Assembly (NCBI GenBank): GCA_964491265.1
Contig: CAZBFP010000005.1
Location: forward strand, 1 to 64,000
Direction: 5' to 3'
Source: JBBAGC01 sp964491265
Lineage (GTDB): Bacteria; Spirochaetota; UBA4802; UBA5550
Length of the DNA stretch: 64,000 nt
Made by a program: the position numbers and the translations under genes. Below the pieces are notes generated by a model that made no database searches, was not told the DNA's origin, and saw nothing but the letters and a program-made list of their open reading frames with translations. Shown here in pieces: positions 16,856 to 24,910 of this stretch (within the stretch, counting starts at the first letter, position 1; each line of letters begins with the position of its first letter).

Positions 16856-17569
16856 TTATCCTTTTGTGAATTCTTTTTTCTTCCACAGCTTAAGGTTTAA
16901 AACCTCAACAAAGAGAGAGAAGAAAACAGCGAAATAAATATAACCCTTTGGTATTTCATAATGGAATCCTTCAATAACCAGCATAAAACCTATTAAAAGG
17001 AGAAATGATAATGCAAGCATTTCAAGGGTTGGGTTGTTGTGAATAAACTCTGAAACTTTACCTGCAAATACCATCATAATTATCATTGCAGTAACTACTG
17101 CAGCAATCATTACAGGGACCTGCTCTGTTAAACCTATGGCTGTGAGTATTGAGTCAAAGGAGAAAACAATATCTATAAGGCATATCTGTACAATCGCACT
17201 CATAAAGCTTGTCACGGCTTTAACTTCTGTGTTTTTACCATGGGCAATATCGAGCTTATGGTGTATTTCAACTGTGCTTTTGGCTAGGAGAAACATCCCT
17301 CCCGATATAAGGATTATTTCCCTCACGCTGAAATCTGTTGTAAAAAGTGAAAAAAGCGGCGTAGTAAGATGTTTTATCATCCATGTAAGTGAAATGAGAA
17401 GAATTATCCTGAAAAAAAGTGCAAGGGACAGGCCCAGAATCCTTCCTTTCTGCTGCTGGTGTTCAGGGAGCCTGTTTGTTATTATTGAAAGAAATATTAT
17501 ATTGTCTATGCCAAGTATTATTTCAAGAAAAGTCAGTGTGAGCAGCGCAATGATCAATTCTATTTCCAT
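16856..17569 (-). CDS. TerC family integral membrane protein
   Basis: A 237-residue protein with seven hydrophobic segments and the family's signature LEIILGIDNIIFLSII near the N-terminus and DIVFSFDSILTAIGL in the middle; the paired acidic residues within membrane helices are typical of metal-ion transport (Mn2+ export) by TerC/Alx proteins. The shorter length matches the YgdQ/YkoY-type subgroup without CBS domains. Basic residues at the C-terminus (LWKKKEFTKG). The start at 17569 (ATG) is preceded by GAGGTTCAGTC, a good ribosome site. No tellurite or other ter genes are nearby. Confidence 0.88.
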   Translation of the reverse strand: MEIELIIALLTLTFLEIILGIDNIIFLSIITNRLPEHQQQKGRILGLSLALFFRIILLISLTWMIKHLTTPLFSLFTTDFSVREIILISGGMFLLAKSTVEIHHKLDIAHGKNTEVKAVTSFMSAIVQICLIDIVFSFDSILTAIGLTEQVPVMIAAVVTAMIIMMVFAGKVSEFIHNNPTLEMLALSFLLLIGFMLVIEGFHYEIPKGYIYFAVFFSLFVEVLNLKLWKKKEFTKG

Positions 17570-17744
17570 GACTGAACCTCTTTATTGCATATGCAGGTGA
17601 TTGATTAGTTAATATTATTTATGGATGGATAAATGGCAAATAAATATCTATAATCAGGAAAAATTTTTAAACTCTGATCATCAGGGAATATGGGGTAGAC
17701 AGGGGTAAAAGTTTTAATATTATTTCTGGAATAACAGGAAGGCA

Positions 17745-17775
17745 CCTCAGACAGATGCCGGTTATCTGTCTGAGG
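17745..17775 (-). terminator. Hairpin downstream of the ferredoxin gene
   Basis: CCTCAGACAGAT-gccggtt-ATCTGTCTGAGG is a perfect 12-bp stem 11 bases beyond the ferredoxin stop. On the minus strand no long T-run follows, so it may act as a 3' stabilising hairpin as well as a terminator. Confidence 0.6.
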
Positions 17776-17786
17776 CGATATGTCGA

Positions 17787-18614
17787 TTATTTTATTTTAA
17801 TGATTTTCTCTTCAATCGGTATTTTTTTGCCGCTCAGTTCCATTGCCTGTTTTACTATCATCCCTATACCTCCGCAGCATGGCACCTCCATCCTTGCTAT
17901 AGTTATAGATTTTATATCACCATCTCTGAATATTTGTGCAAGCTTGTCCCTGTATTCATCTGTGTATGGATCGAGCTTGGGGCAGAACATGGCCACTTTT
18001 TTCCCTTTCATAAACTCCTCATGAAAATTGCCGTGGGCAAATGGAGCGCAATCAGCTGCTATGAGCAGATCCAGATCTTTCTCTTTAAAAAACGGTGCCT
18101 CAGGATTAAGGAGTTTAAGCTGCACAGGCCATTGCTGCAGCTGCGATACTCTGGAAAAGCCGCTTCCTTGATTTACAGGCGCTGCAGGGGTATTTTTAAA
18201 ACTGAAACTGGCGCTCCCCGGGCATCCTCCGCCGCATCCGCTGCTCTGTTTTTCTTCTATATATTCAGGTACCGCAATCCCTTTCTCTTCCAGGTATGCA
18301 ATCGCCTCTGCAAGAAAGCCCTTTTCATTATGCTCGTGAAGGTGTTTAAGGTGTGCCTTAATTGTATCTGTTCCATGAGGAATAATATTATCCATAACAA
18401 GGCGTTCATTGTAGGGTGCTGCTTCCCTTACCTCAATTGTTATAGCATCCACAGGGCATTCCCCAATACATGCTCCAAGGCCGTCACAGAAGAGATCGTT
18501 TATAAGCCGGGCTTTTCCGTTTATCATCTGTATAGCCCCTTCAGGACAGCCTGTTACGCAGTTGCCGCATCCATTGCACTTGTTTTCATCAATTGTAATT
18601 ATCTGTCTTTTCAT
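17787..18614 (-). CDS. Two-cluster ferredoxin-like iron-sulfur protein
   Basis: A 275-residue cytoplasmic protein. CNGCGNCVTGCPEGA near residue 12 is a full [4Fe-4S] motif. The second motif, CDGLGACIGECPVDA, has Leu where the second cysteine should be, so it may hold a three-cysteine cluster. A central SGCGGGCPG and a late PCCGGIG add further cysteines. Related proteins in anaerobes often lie next to Crp/Fnr regulators and hcp genes and are thought to take part in electron transfer, and here a Crp/Fnr gene is divergent. I start at ATG 18614 (AGGGA 8 bases upstream); an extension to 18677 would run into the repeat. Its promoter region contains elements F and C and an FNR-type box. Confidence 0.8.
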   Translation of the reverse strand: MKRQIITIDENKCNGCGNCVTGCPEGAIQMINGKARLINDLFCDGLGACIGECPVDAITIEVREAAPYNERLVMDNIIPHGTDTIKAHLKHLHEHNEKGFLAEAIAYLEEKGIAVPEYIEEKQSSGCGGGCPGSASFSFKNTPAAPVNQGSGFSRVSQLQQWPVQLKLLNPEAPFFKEKDLDLLIAADCAPFAHGNFHEEFMKGKKVAMFCPKLDPYTDEYRDKLAQIFRDGDIKSITIARMEVPCCGGIGMIVKQAMELSGKKIPIEEKIIKIK

Positions 18615-18641
18615 TTTATTATCCCTTGATTTGTAGTATTT

Positions 18642-18766
18642 TTCAGTAATTATTCCTGAAGAATTTTTTTTGTGCAATAATGATGTTTCCCATATCCCCG
18701 CCGCCTCCGGCGGCGGGGATATTAGAGCATTTTATTCCAAAAAAAAGTTAAGGAATTAATACTGAA
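18642..18766. repeat. AT-rich palindromic element with GC hairpin centre (copy F)
   Basis: Outer arms TTCAGTAATTATTCCT (18642) and AGGAATTAATACTGAA (ending 18766) match those of copy B nearly base for base, but the centre is only the hairpin ATATCCCCGCCGCC-tcc-GGCGGCGGGGATAT instead of the 163-bp core. It shows what the element looks like without the core. Confidence 0.8.
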
Positions 18767-18871
18767 TAATTTCTGAGTATATTCTTTTTCTATTAATTAA
18801 AAATCGGGTTTACTTATTGAGTTTCATAACTCTTTATAGTATTATATATAACATAAGCGAAAATAAATACA

Positions 18872-18885
18872 TTGACCTGGATCAA
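18872..18885. promoter_or_regulatory. FNR/DNR-type binding site
   Basis: TTGACCTGGATCAA is a palindrome of the TTGAT-N4-ATCAA class bound by Crp/Fnr-family regulators. It stands between the divergent ferredoxin and Crp/Fnr genes, and the gene product at 19161 is the obvious candidate binder. Its distance from both starts (about 260-275 bases) is long because mobile elements lie on both sides. Confidence 0.6.
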
Positions 18886-18945
18886 TTCTAATGGAAAATC
18901 AGTGATAATTTATTAATTTTTTGTGATTAAAAATGTTCTATTCTC

Positions 18946-19108
18946 GGGGCTGTCCAAAAAGTAATTTCCTTGTCATACCGGCTGTAGCGTAGCGGAATGC
19001 CGGTATCTCTTAGGCCTGATTTAATCAGGAGATTCCGGTATTTGCAATAATTGAAGTTGCAAAACCGGAATGACAAATCTCTGAAAATCCGACTTTTGAG
19101 ACAGCCCC
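18946..19108. repeat. 163-bp core element, copy C
   Basis: GGGGCTGTCCAAAAAGT to ACTTTTGAGACAGCCCC, 163 bp, about five differences from copy A by eye. The flanking arms are more diverged here (TTATTTCAGACTTAAATTC.. on the right). It lies 53 bases upstream of the Crp/Fnr start codon, so its right end may be in that gene's leader. Confidence 0.85.
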
Positions 19109-19160
19109 AAGATATAATCTTTTATTTCAGACTTAAATTCATATTAAGGTATTAACATTA

Positions 19161-19847
19161 ATGCAGAATAATAAAAAAATTAATTTAAAAGAACTTCTTT
19201 CCGGAAATCTTATTTTCGGCGGCATGCCTGAAAAGATGATCGAAGTCCTTGAGTCTGCCGGGCGGGTGCAGCCCCTTGCAAAGGATGAGATGATTTTTTT
19301 TGAAGGGGACAGGGGGGACAAAATCTATTTCCTTACAGAGGGGCTGGTCAAGCTTTTTAAAACAACTGAAAGCGACAGGGAGATTGTTGTGCGTTATGTG
19401 CGTCCCGGTGAGATGTTTGCAGAGGTTGTTCTTTTTGAATCTGACATTTACCCTGTCAGTTCCATGGCCATGAGGGAGTCGAAAATTTACTATATTGAAA
19501 GGGACTTTTTTCTCGACCTTCTTAAAGAGAAGGAATTTATGAGACTCTTTGTGAGCAATCTCTTTAAAAAGATGCGCTACCTTGCGGACAGGGTTGCTTT
19601 CTTAAACGCCTATGACGTGGAGGAGCGTTTTTTTATATTTCTTAATGATCATTTCGGACTTGAGCCGGTTATCACTATTGATCTGTCAAAAGCGGAAATG
19701 GCTGAGGCTATCGGTACAATCCCGGAAACAATGTCCAGGGTACTGGGGAGACTTAAGATTAATGATTTTGTTCAGTGGGATAAAAATGAAATAAAACTTA
19801 ATGTGGATTATGCCATGTCTGTTATAGAAAAGGTGAAAGTAAATTAA
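19161..19847 (+). CDS. Crp/Fnr family transcriptional regulator
   Basis: A 228-residue regulator. Residues ~25-130 form a cyclic-nucleotide-binding-type beta roll (FFEGDRGDKIYFLTEGLVKLFK), then a dimer helix, then a C-terminal winged helix with KAEMAEAIGTIPETMSRVLGRLK as recognition helix (E and R positions as in FNR, which reads TTGAT half-sites). There is no cysteine in the protein, so it cannot bind an FNR-type [4Fe-4S] cluster; haem, nitric oxide or redox-lipid sensing as in DNR/HcpR is possible. A matching box lies at 18872. The probable targets are the divergent ferredoxin gene and the following NADH dehydrogenase. The start ATG has AAGGT 11 bases upstream, a weak site. Confidence 0.88.
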   Translation: MQNNKKINLKELLSGNLIFGGMPEKMIEVLESAGRVQPLAKDEMIFFEGDRGDKIYFLTEGLVKLFKTTESDREIVVRYVRPGEMFAEVVLFESDIYPVSSMAMRESKIYYIERDFFLDLLKEKEFMRLFVSNLFKKMRYLADRVAFLNAYDVEERFFIFLNDHFGLEPVITIDLSKAEMAEAIGTIPETMSRVLGRLKINDFVQWDKNEIKLNVDYAMSVIEKVKVN

Positions 19848-19855
19848 TGCGTTGT

Positions 19856-19970
19856 TAATTTTTGAAAATATATTTTAGTGTAAAAAAGGACAATTTTTTA
19901 TCTCTGCCGCCACCGGCGAGGGATAATAGAGAATTTTTTAATCACAATAATTTCAGGAATAAATACTGAA
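19856..19970. repeat. AT-rich palindromic element (copy G, decayed)
   Basis: Left arm TTTTTGAAAATATATTTTAGTG, hairpin ATCTCTGCCGCC-acc-GGCGAGGGAT at the centre, right arm ending AGGAATAAATACTGAA at 19970. The centre is imperfect, so this is an older member of the family. It occupies most of the spacer before the NADH dehydrogenase gene. Confidence 0.65.
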
Positions 19971-20012
19971 ATTAATGTTTGAATTCTGGTGCATTACAGA
20001 GGAGAGATTTTT

Positions 20013-21293
20013 ATGAATAATTTAAAACATGTGGTAATAGTAGGAGCAGGCTTTGCCGGTCTTTTTGCCGCTAAAAAGTTTATAAATAAAAGGGTAAGGG
20101 TCACTATAATTGACAGGAATAATTATCATACCTTTAATCCACTCCTTTACCAGGTTGGAGCCGCAGAGATCGACCCCGGCCAGATTGCCTATCCTGTCCG
20201 TGCTGCTGTGAGAAGGGGGGGGAACATAAAGTTTATCATGGCTGATGTGAAAAAAATTAATTTTAAAAAGAACAGAGTAATTACAGACATAGAGGAAATA
20301 GAGTATGATTACCTGGTTTTAGCCTCAGGGAGCAGGGCTGACTTTTTCGGGATAAAGGGGGCGGAAACCTGTTCTTTTATCCTTAAAACCCTTGAGGATG
20401 CCCTTAAACTGAGAAATCATATACTTACCTGTTTTGAGAGAGCCAGCACAAGTGAAAGTATTGAGGAGAAGGAGGATCTCCTCACTTTTGTTATTGCAGG
20501 GGGAGGTGCGACAGGGGTTGAATTTGCCGGAGCTTTTGCAGAGCTTGTTAAGGGGCCGATTGACAGGGATTTCCCTGATATTAAATTTCAGGATGTAAAG
20601 ATAATCCTTGTTGAAGCAGGGGATAAACTTCTTTCAGGATACAGCAGGTCCACAAGCGATTATGTAATTTCAAGGCTTAAGAGAAAGGGTGTTAAGGTTA
20701 TGCTTAAATCCCCTGTGGCGAAAATTGACAGGTCCGGAATTACTTTAGGGGACGGGGATCTGATCAGGTCTGCAACTGTTCTCTGGACTGCGGGGGTAAG
20801 CGGTTTTGATCTCCCTGCAGATATAAAGCTCCCTGTAACCCATGATAAGCGGATTAAGGTTAATCCTGCTCTACAGGTTGAAGGGTATGATAATGTTTTT
20901 GTCTGCGGTGATATTGCTCATTTTGTTCAGAATAATGAAAGTCTCCCCATGCTTGCACCTGTGGCTACCCAGCAGGGGAAACATGCCGCGGATAATATTC
21001 TTAAAATGATTTCCGGTGAAAAGCCGAAGCCTTTTCGCTATACCTATCGGGGATCTATGATAGTTGTAGGGAGGAATACTGCTGTTACAAAAATCGGGAA
21101 CATGGAGATTAAAGGCTTTTTCGCATGGATACTCTGGCTCTTTATTCACATAGCCTATCTTATAGGGTTCCGGAATAAACTGTTTGTGCTTGTTAACTGG
21201 TTCACTGATTACATATTTTTTGAAAGGGCGGGAAGAATAATACTCCCCGCCTGTGACACTGGTGAAGAAATATTATGCAAGAAGAAACCGTAA
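20013..21293 (+). CDS. ndh: Type II NADH dehydrogenase (NDH-2)
   Basis: A 426-residue flavoprotein. The FAD-binding GAGFAGLFAAKK at residues ~12-24, the NAD-binding AGGGATGVEFAG near 165, the ATG-type motif WTAGVSG and NVFVCGDIAHF complete the two-dinucleotide-binding-domain fold. The C-terminus has a hydrophobic segment (WILWLFIHIAYLIGF) that anchors to the membrane, as in NDH-2, which oxidises NADH and reduces quinone without pumping protons. I start at ATG 20013 because GAGGAGAG lies 6 bases upstream; GTG 19989 is in frame but improbable. The last 21 bases overlap the convergent hydrolase gene. Confidence 0.88.
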   Translation: MNNLKHVVIVGAGFAGLFAAKKFINKRVRVTIIDRNNYHTFNPLLYQVGAAEIDPGQIAYPVRAAVRRGGNIKFIMADVKKINFKKNRVITDIEEIEYDYLVLASGSRADFFGIKGAETCSFILKTLEDALKLRNHILTCFERASTSESIEEKEDLLTFVIAGGGATGVEFAGAFAELVKGPIDRDFPDIKFQDVKIILVEAGDKLLSGYSRSTSDYVISRLKRKGVKVMLKSPVAKIDRSGITLGDGDLIRSATVLWTAGVSGFDLPADIKLPVTHDKRIKVNPALQVEGYDNVFVCGDIAHFVQNNESLPMLAPVATQQGKHAADNILKMISGEKPKPFRYTYRGSMIVVGRNTAVTKIGNMEIKGFFAWILWLFIHIAYLIGFRNKLFVLVNWFTDYIFFERAGRIILPACDTGEEILCKKKP

Positions 21294-22022
21294 AGAGAGT
21301 GAACGGAACTCGTCACTTTTGTTAATAAATGCCGGGTGCCCGCCATTATTGAAGATGTGAAAGTACGATTTTTTCAGCTTTGTTGAAAATTCTTTGAGCC
21401 TTGTTTCAGAATTACTTATTATTTCATCTTTAACTGATGCTGTCATTAATACAGAGGTTTTAATATCATCTATATTACCTGCAAGTACAGGGAGCCCCCG
21501 TTCAACAAATGATGACTGCATCTCCGTATTCCATTCAAGGATCTTTTCCCATTTCGATCCGTTCATTGCTGCATAATGATGCTTCTGAGGGGTGTTTTTT
21601 ATATTCTCCCGCTGCTGTTTAAGGTTTCCAATATATTCAGCATAGGGGCCTTCCCCGGGGAAACTGTCAATTATTGCCTTGTGAATGAGCGCAGGATTTT
21701 TAAGCATGCTGTTCAGCGCTACATAGGATCCGCATCCCACACCAAGCAGAGAGGTTTTTTTTATCTTTAATTTTTCACAAACTGCTGTTATACCTGAAGC
21801 ATTATCAGCCCAGAAATTGTTCCCCTTGTAGGGGTCCGATTTCCCGTGATTGAGTAAATCAATTGTTATAACTTTAAAGTAACTGGAATAGAACTTAAGC
21901 TCACTGTCGAAAAATTTTGAGGAATGGCCATTGTCGTGTATCATTACAATGGCGCCGCCGCTGCTCTCTGATCCTGCTGAATCAAAGTACATTTTGCCGA
22001 ATTCTGTTTTTATATATGACAT
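21273..22022 (-). CDS. Alpha/beta hydrolase-fold protein lacking the nucleophile serine
   Basis: A 249-residue alpha/beta hydrolase. MIHDNGHSSKFF supplies the oxyanion region and IDLLNHGKSD the early strand motif. At the nucleophile elbow the sequence is LLGVGCGSYVAL: aligned to the canonical G-x-S-x-G it reads G-V-G-C-G, so the serine is replaced by glycine. The acid (VKDEI) and the histidine (NGGHPAF) are present. It is therefore either inactive, an enzyme with the adjacent Cys, or a binding protein. The last 21 bases overlap the NDH-2 gene on the other strand. Confidence 0.75.
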   Translation of the reverse strand: MSYIKTEFGKMYFDSAGSESSGGAIVMIHDNGHSSKFFDSELKFYSSYFKVITIDLLNHGKSDPYKGNNFWADNASGITAVCEKLKIKKTSLLGVGCGSYVALNSMLKNPALIHKAIIDSFPGEGPYAEYIGNLKQQRENIKNTPQKHHYAAMNGSKWEKILEWNTEMQSSFVERGLPVLAGNIDDIKTSVLMTASVKDEIISNSETRLKEFSTKLKKSYFHIFNNGGHPAFINKSDEFRSLSLRFLLA

Positions 22023-22154
22023 TTTTACCTTGCCCGGTTATTATGTGGATATGAGTAATATATCGGCAGAATGGATTTATCTGTTTTTTATTTCAATAAG
22101 TTTTCTGCAATAATTTCCAAAGAATTTAATAATCAGGCTCCCCCTGTCGATCAG

Positions 22155-22433
22155 CTCACTACTACTCGTTTCTTTCGACAAACAATTAATTCGGCTAAGC
22201 CCCCGGCGGAATGAATTCTTTTCCCCCGGGAAATCATTTCCCGCCACCCCCGAAGGGGGTTAATTAACTTTTTTTTGTGCTTTTTTTGACTTGTTTGTTT
22301 TACTCTAGTATTAATTAAATAAAAATATGAGTAGAATTTTTTCATCCCCCTCCGGGGGAAGCCGGAATAAGTTCATTCAGCACGTCAGGTTAATCGGCTG
22401 GGGGCCGGGAGCATAAATGTGGGTAGTAGTGAG
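22155..22433. repeat. 279-bp element with terminal inverted repeats (copy H)
   Basis: Begins CTCACTACTAC and ends GTAGTAGTGAG, perfect 11-bp terminal inverted repeats; same length as copy I at 35231 and roughly 95% identical by eye. It contains GC-rich hairpins (CCCCCGGGAAATCATTTCCCG, and CCCCCGAAGGGGG) and no credible gene. It sits between CCCCTGTC and GACAGGGGG, i.e. again within a GC-rich family 4 context, but a target duplication is not evident. Confidence 0.85.
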
Positions 22434-22495
22434 CTCTGGGGGACAGGGGGAAAAGGACTTTACTTTTTTCTCAACCATTTATAACTTCATCAATT

Positions 22496-24865
22496 ATGAA
22501 GAAAAAAAAGCAGAAATTAACTGAAGAAGCCATTGAAGCATTTCAGACCTACTATCTTCTTGCCCTGGAAGCGGGTAAAATTCTTCCCTGGGAGCTCGAC
22601 CTCTCAGCTATGAAGATTAAAAATATTTTCGGTTTAACCATGATTTTTAAAGAGAAGGTCGATACCCTTGATTACAGCAGATGGATTGAACTTATTTCCC
22701 CCGAGGACCGTATCTCACTTGAACCCCTTTTAAACGATATGATCTCCGGGGAAATTGATAACCTGAATTATGACTATAGAATTATGACGGGTGAAGAATC
22801 CTGCAGGTGGCTCAAGCTTATAGCGAAGACTACAAAGAAGGATGAAAGGGGTAAGCCCCTTATTATCGCAGGGATCAATCAGGATATTCATGAAACTAAA
22901 ATAAATGAACTGGAAAAAATAAGGCAGAGCGAAAGCCTTAAAGAGAGTGAAAGCAGACTAAAAAATGCCATGATAATGGGGAAAATGTCTCCATGGGAGT
23001 ACGATTTTTCTACAGGTAAGATGGTCACAGACAGACAGATGGCAGAGATACTGGATATGCTGGAATATTATGAAAAAGGGGATCCTGTTGACCCTGCTGT
23101 TTTTGAAGTGAGGATACACCCTGATGACAGGGGATTTGTATTAGATCTATTCAACAGATCTGTAAAAGATGGAGCAGGTTTTGATGTACAGTTCAGGATT
23201 CTTTCCGGGGATCTGATGAAATATATCCATTTTTACTGCGAAGTTGTTTCTGGTGATAATGGCGAGCCTTTGAAGTATCTGGGTCTTGCTCAGGATATTA
23301 CCGGAATTAAGAAAATGGAGGAGAATCTTCTCCATCATTATGAAGGTTTCAGGTTCATTGCCAATCAGGCCAGGCTTGGACTCTGGCAGCTGAATATTGG
23401 AACCATGATGATGTCTATGATAAACCGTCATTACGATCCTGTTACTTCTGATAGTGAATATGATACATTTCATTTTGATTCTTTAAAAGAGTATATACAT
23501 CCGGAAGATTTTTTATTTTTTGAGAGCAGGTTTAATAATCTTATTTCCGGAGCTGACAATAAGATCGAAATGGAAGTCCGTTTTTTACGGAGGGGGGAGT
23601 ACAGATGGATATATATTTATGGAGTTGTAAAATCTCCACTGGAAGGGGGCGCCGGTTCTATTGAAGGGTTTTACCAGGATGTGACAGAGAAGAAGGAAAT
23701 CGAAGGGAGACTTTACCAGTCCCAGAAAATGGAGGCTATTGGAAGACTGGCAGGGGGTGTGGCTCACGATTTTAATAATATTCTCCAGGTGATAATGGGT
23801 TACAGCAGTCTTGCTTTAATGGAGATAGATTCAGAGAGTGAAATTTTTGAATATATCAGCAATATAGTTGATTCAGGTGAGAAAGCTAAAGTTCTTGTTA
23901 AGCAGCTTCTCCTTTTTGCCAGGAAGGAGAAATTCAGGCCCGGACTGGTAGCGCCCAATGATCTGCTGGCTGATTTAATACGCCTCTTTGAAAGGATAAT
24001 CGGTGAGCATATAAAAATTGACTTTATTCCCGACCGTGACCTGCACAATATTTATGCCGATTCGGGGCAGCTTGAGCAGGTGATCATGAATTTATGCATC
24101 AATGCTAAGGATGCCATGTCCGGCCCGGGCTCGATTATTATCAGAACTGAAAATATTGAACTTCAGGAGTCATGGACAACCATTGACGGCCTTATCCCCA
24201 TGGGTAATTATGTTGCTGTAACAATATCGGATACAGGTCCCGGTATTCCTGCTGATACTATTGGTAAAATATTTGAGCCGTTTTTTACAACATCGGATAG
24301 TCACAGAGGAGCGGGACTTGGCCTTGCTATGGCTTACTCCATTATAAAGGAGCATGGCGGATTTATTGATGTAATCAGTGTTGAGGGTAAGGGGACGACT
24401 TTTAAAATTTATCTTCCAGTCCTGGATAAGCCTGAGGATCCTTCGGAAGTTTATGAAGATGAAAGTTATACCAGGGGTATAATAGGGGATGCCACTATTC
24501 TTCTTGCCGAGGATGATGAAAAGATACGAAGCTATACAAAGAAAATATTGTCCGATGCCGGCTACACTGTTATTGACTGCAGCAACGGTGATGAGGCTCT
24601 GGAGCTTTTTGCGAAGATGAAAGATAATATCGATATTCTTGTTTTTGATGTCATGATGCCGCAGAAAAACGGCTGGGATGCCTATAGCGAGATTTCGATG
24701 ATAAGGGAAAATATTCCGGTGGTTTTTTTCAGCGGCTATGATGAAAATATTCTTTCGTCACATTTTAATGATTCAGCCAGCATTACCTATATCCAGAAAC
24801 CTTTTAAGTATTTTGTTCTGATTAATGCTGTTCAGGAACTGGTTGACAGGAGTAAACTCCGCTGA
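22496..24865 (+). CDS. Hybrid histidine kinase with three PAS domains and a receiver
   Basis: A 789-residue cytosolic sensor. Three PAS/PAC repeats cover residues ~25-140, 160-265 and 280-400 (each starts with a G-x-W-x-x-x-x pattern such as GKILPWELD, GKMSPWEYD, RLGLWQLN). The phosphoacceptor is H424 in GGVAHDFNNIL, followed by an HATPase domain (NLCINAKDAM, GPGIP, GAGLGLAMAYSI). A C-terminal receiver domain (residues ~660-785) has its aspartate at D718 (LVFDVMMP) and the acidic pocket AEDDE. No membrane helix, so it senses an internal signal, perhaps redox through a bound cofactor. No adjacent response regulator; the signal output is unknown. No clear ribosome site precedes ATG 22496. Confidence 0.88.
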   Translation: MKKKKQKLTEEAIEAFQTYYLLALEAGKILPWELDLSAMKIKNIFGLTMIFKEKVDTLDYSRWIELISPEDRISLEPLLNDMISGEIDNLNYDYRIMTGEESCRWLKLIAKTTKKDERGKPLIIAGINQDIHETKINELEKIRQSESLKESESRLKNAMIMGKMSPWEYDFSTGKMVTDRQMAEILDMLEYYEKGDPVDPAVFEVRIHPDDRGFVLDLFNRSVKDGAGFDVQFRILSGDLMKYIHFYCEVVSGDNGEPLKYLGLAQDITGIKKMEENLLHHYEGFRFIANQARLGLWQLNIGTMMMSMINRHYDPVTSDSEYDTFHFDSLKEYIHPEDFLFFESRFNNLISGADNKIEMEVRFLRRGEYRWIYIYGVVKSPLEGGAGSIEGFYQDVTEKKEIEGRLYQSQKMEAIGRLAGGVAHDFNNILQVIMGYSSLALMEIDSESEIFEYISNIVDSGEKAKVLVKQLLLFARKEKFRPGLVAPNDLLADLIRLFERIIGEHIKIDFIPDRDLHNIYADSGQLEQVIMNLCINAKDAMSGPGSIIIRTENIELQESWTTIDGLIPMGNYVAVTISDTGPGIPADTIGKIFEPFFTTSDSHRGAGLGLAMAYSIIKEHGGFIDVISVEGKGTTFKIYLPVLDKPEDPSEVYEDESYTRGIIGDATILLAEDDEKIRSYTKKILSDAGYTVIDCSNGDEALELFAKMKDNIDILVFDVMMPQKNGWDAYSEISMIRENIPVVFFSGYDENILSSHFNDSASITYIQKPFKYFVLINAVQELVDRSKLR

Positions 24866-24910
24866 TATAGTTTGCTCCTGTTAATTAAATAATTCCTGGA
24901 AGGTGATTCC

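Noticed and set aside
16856..17569. Tellurite-resistance or phage-defence ter cluster
   Set aside because: TerC stands alone; TerC-family proteins of this size are common metal exporters.
22151..22345. 64-codon minus-strand frame inside the 279-bp element
   Set aside because: It exists only because the element lacks stops there. It has no ribosome site, and its composition (poly-Lys, GC-hairpin residues) is that of the repeat.
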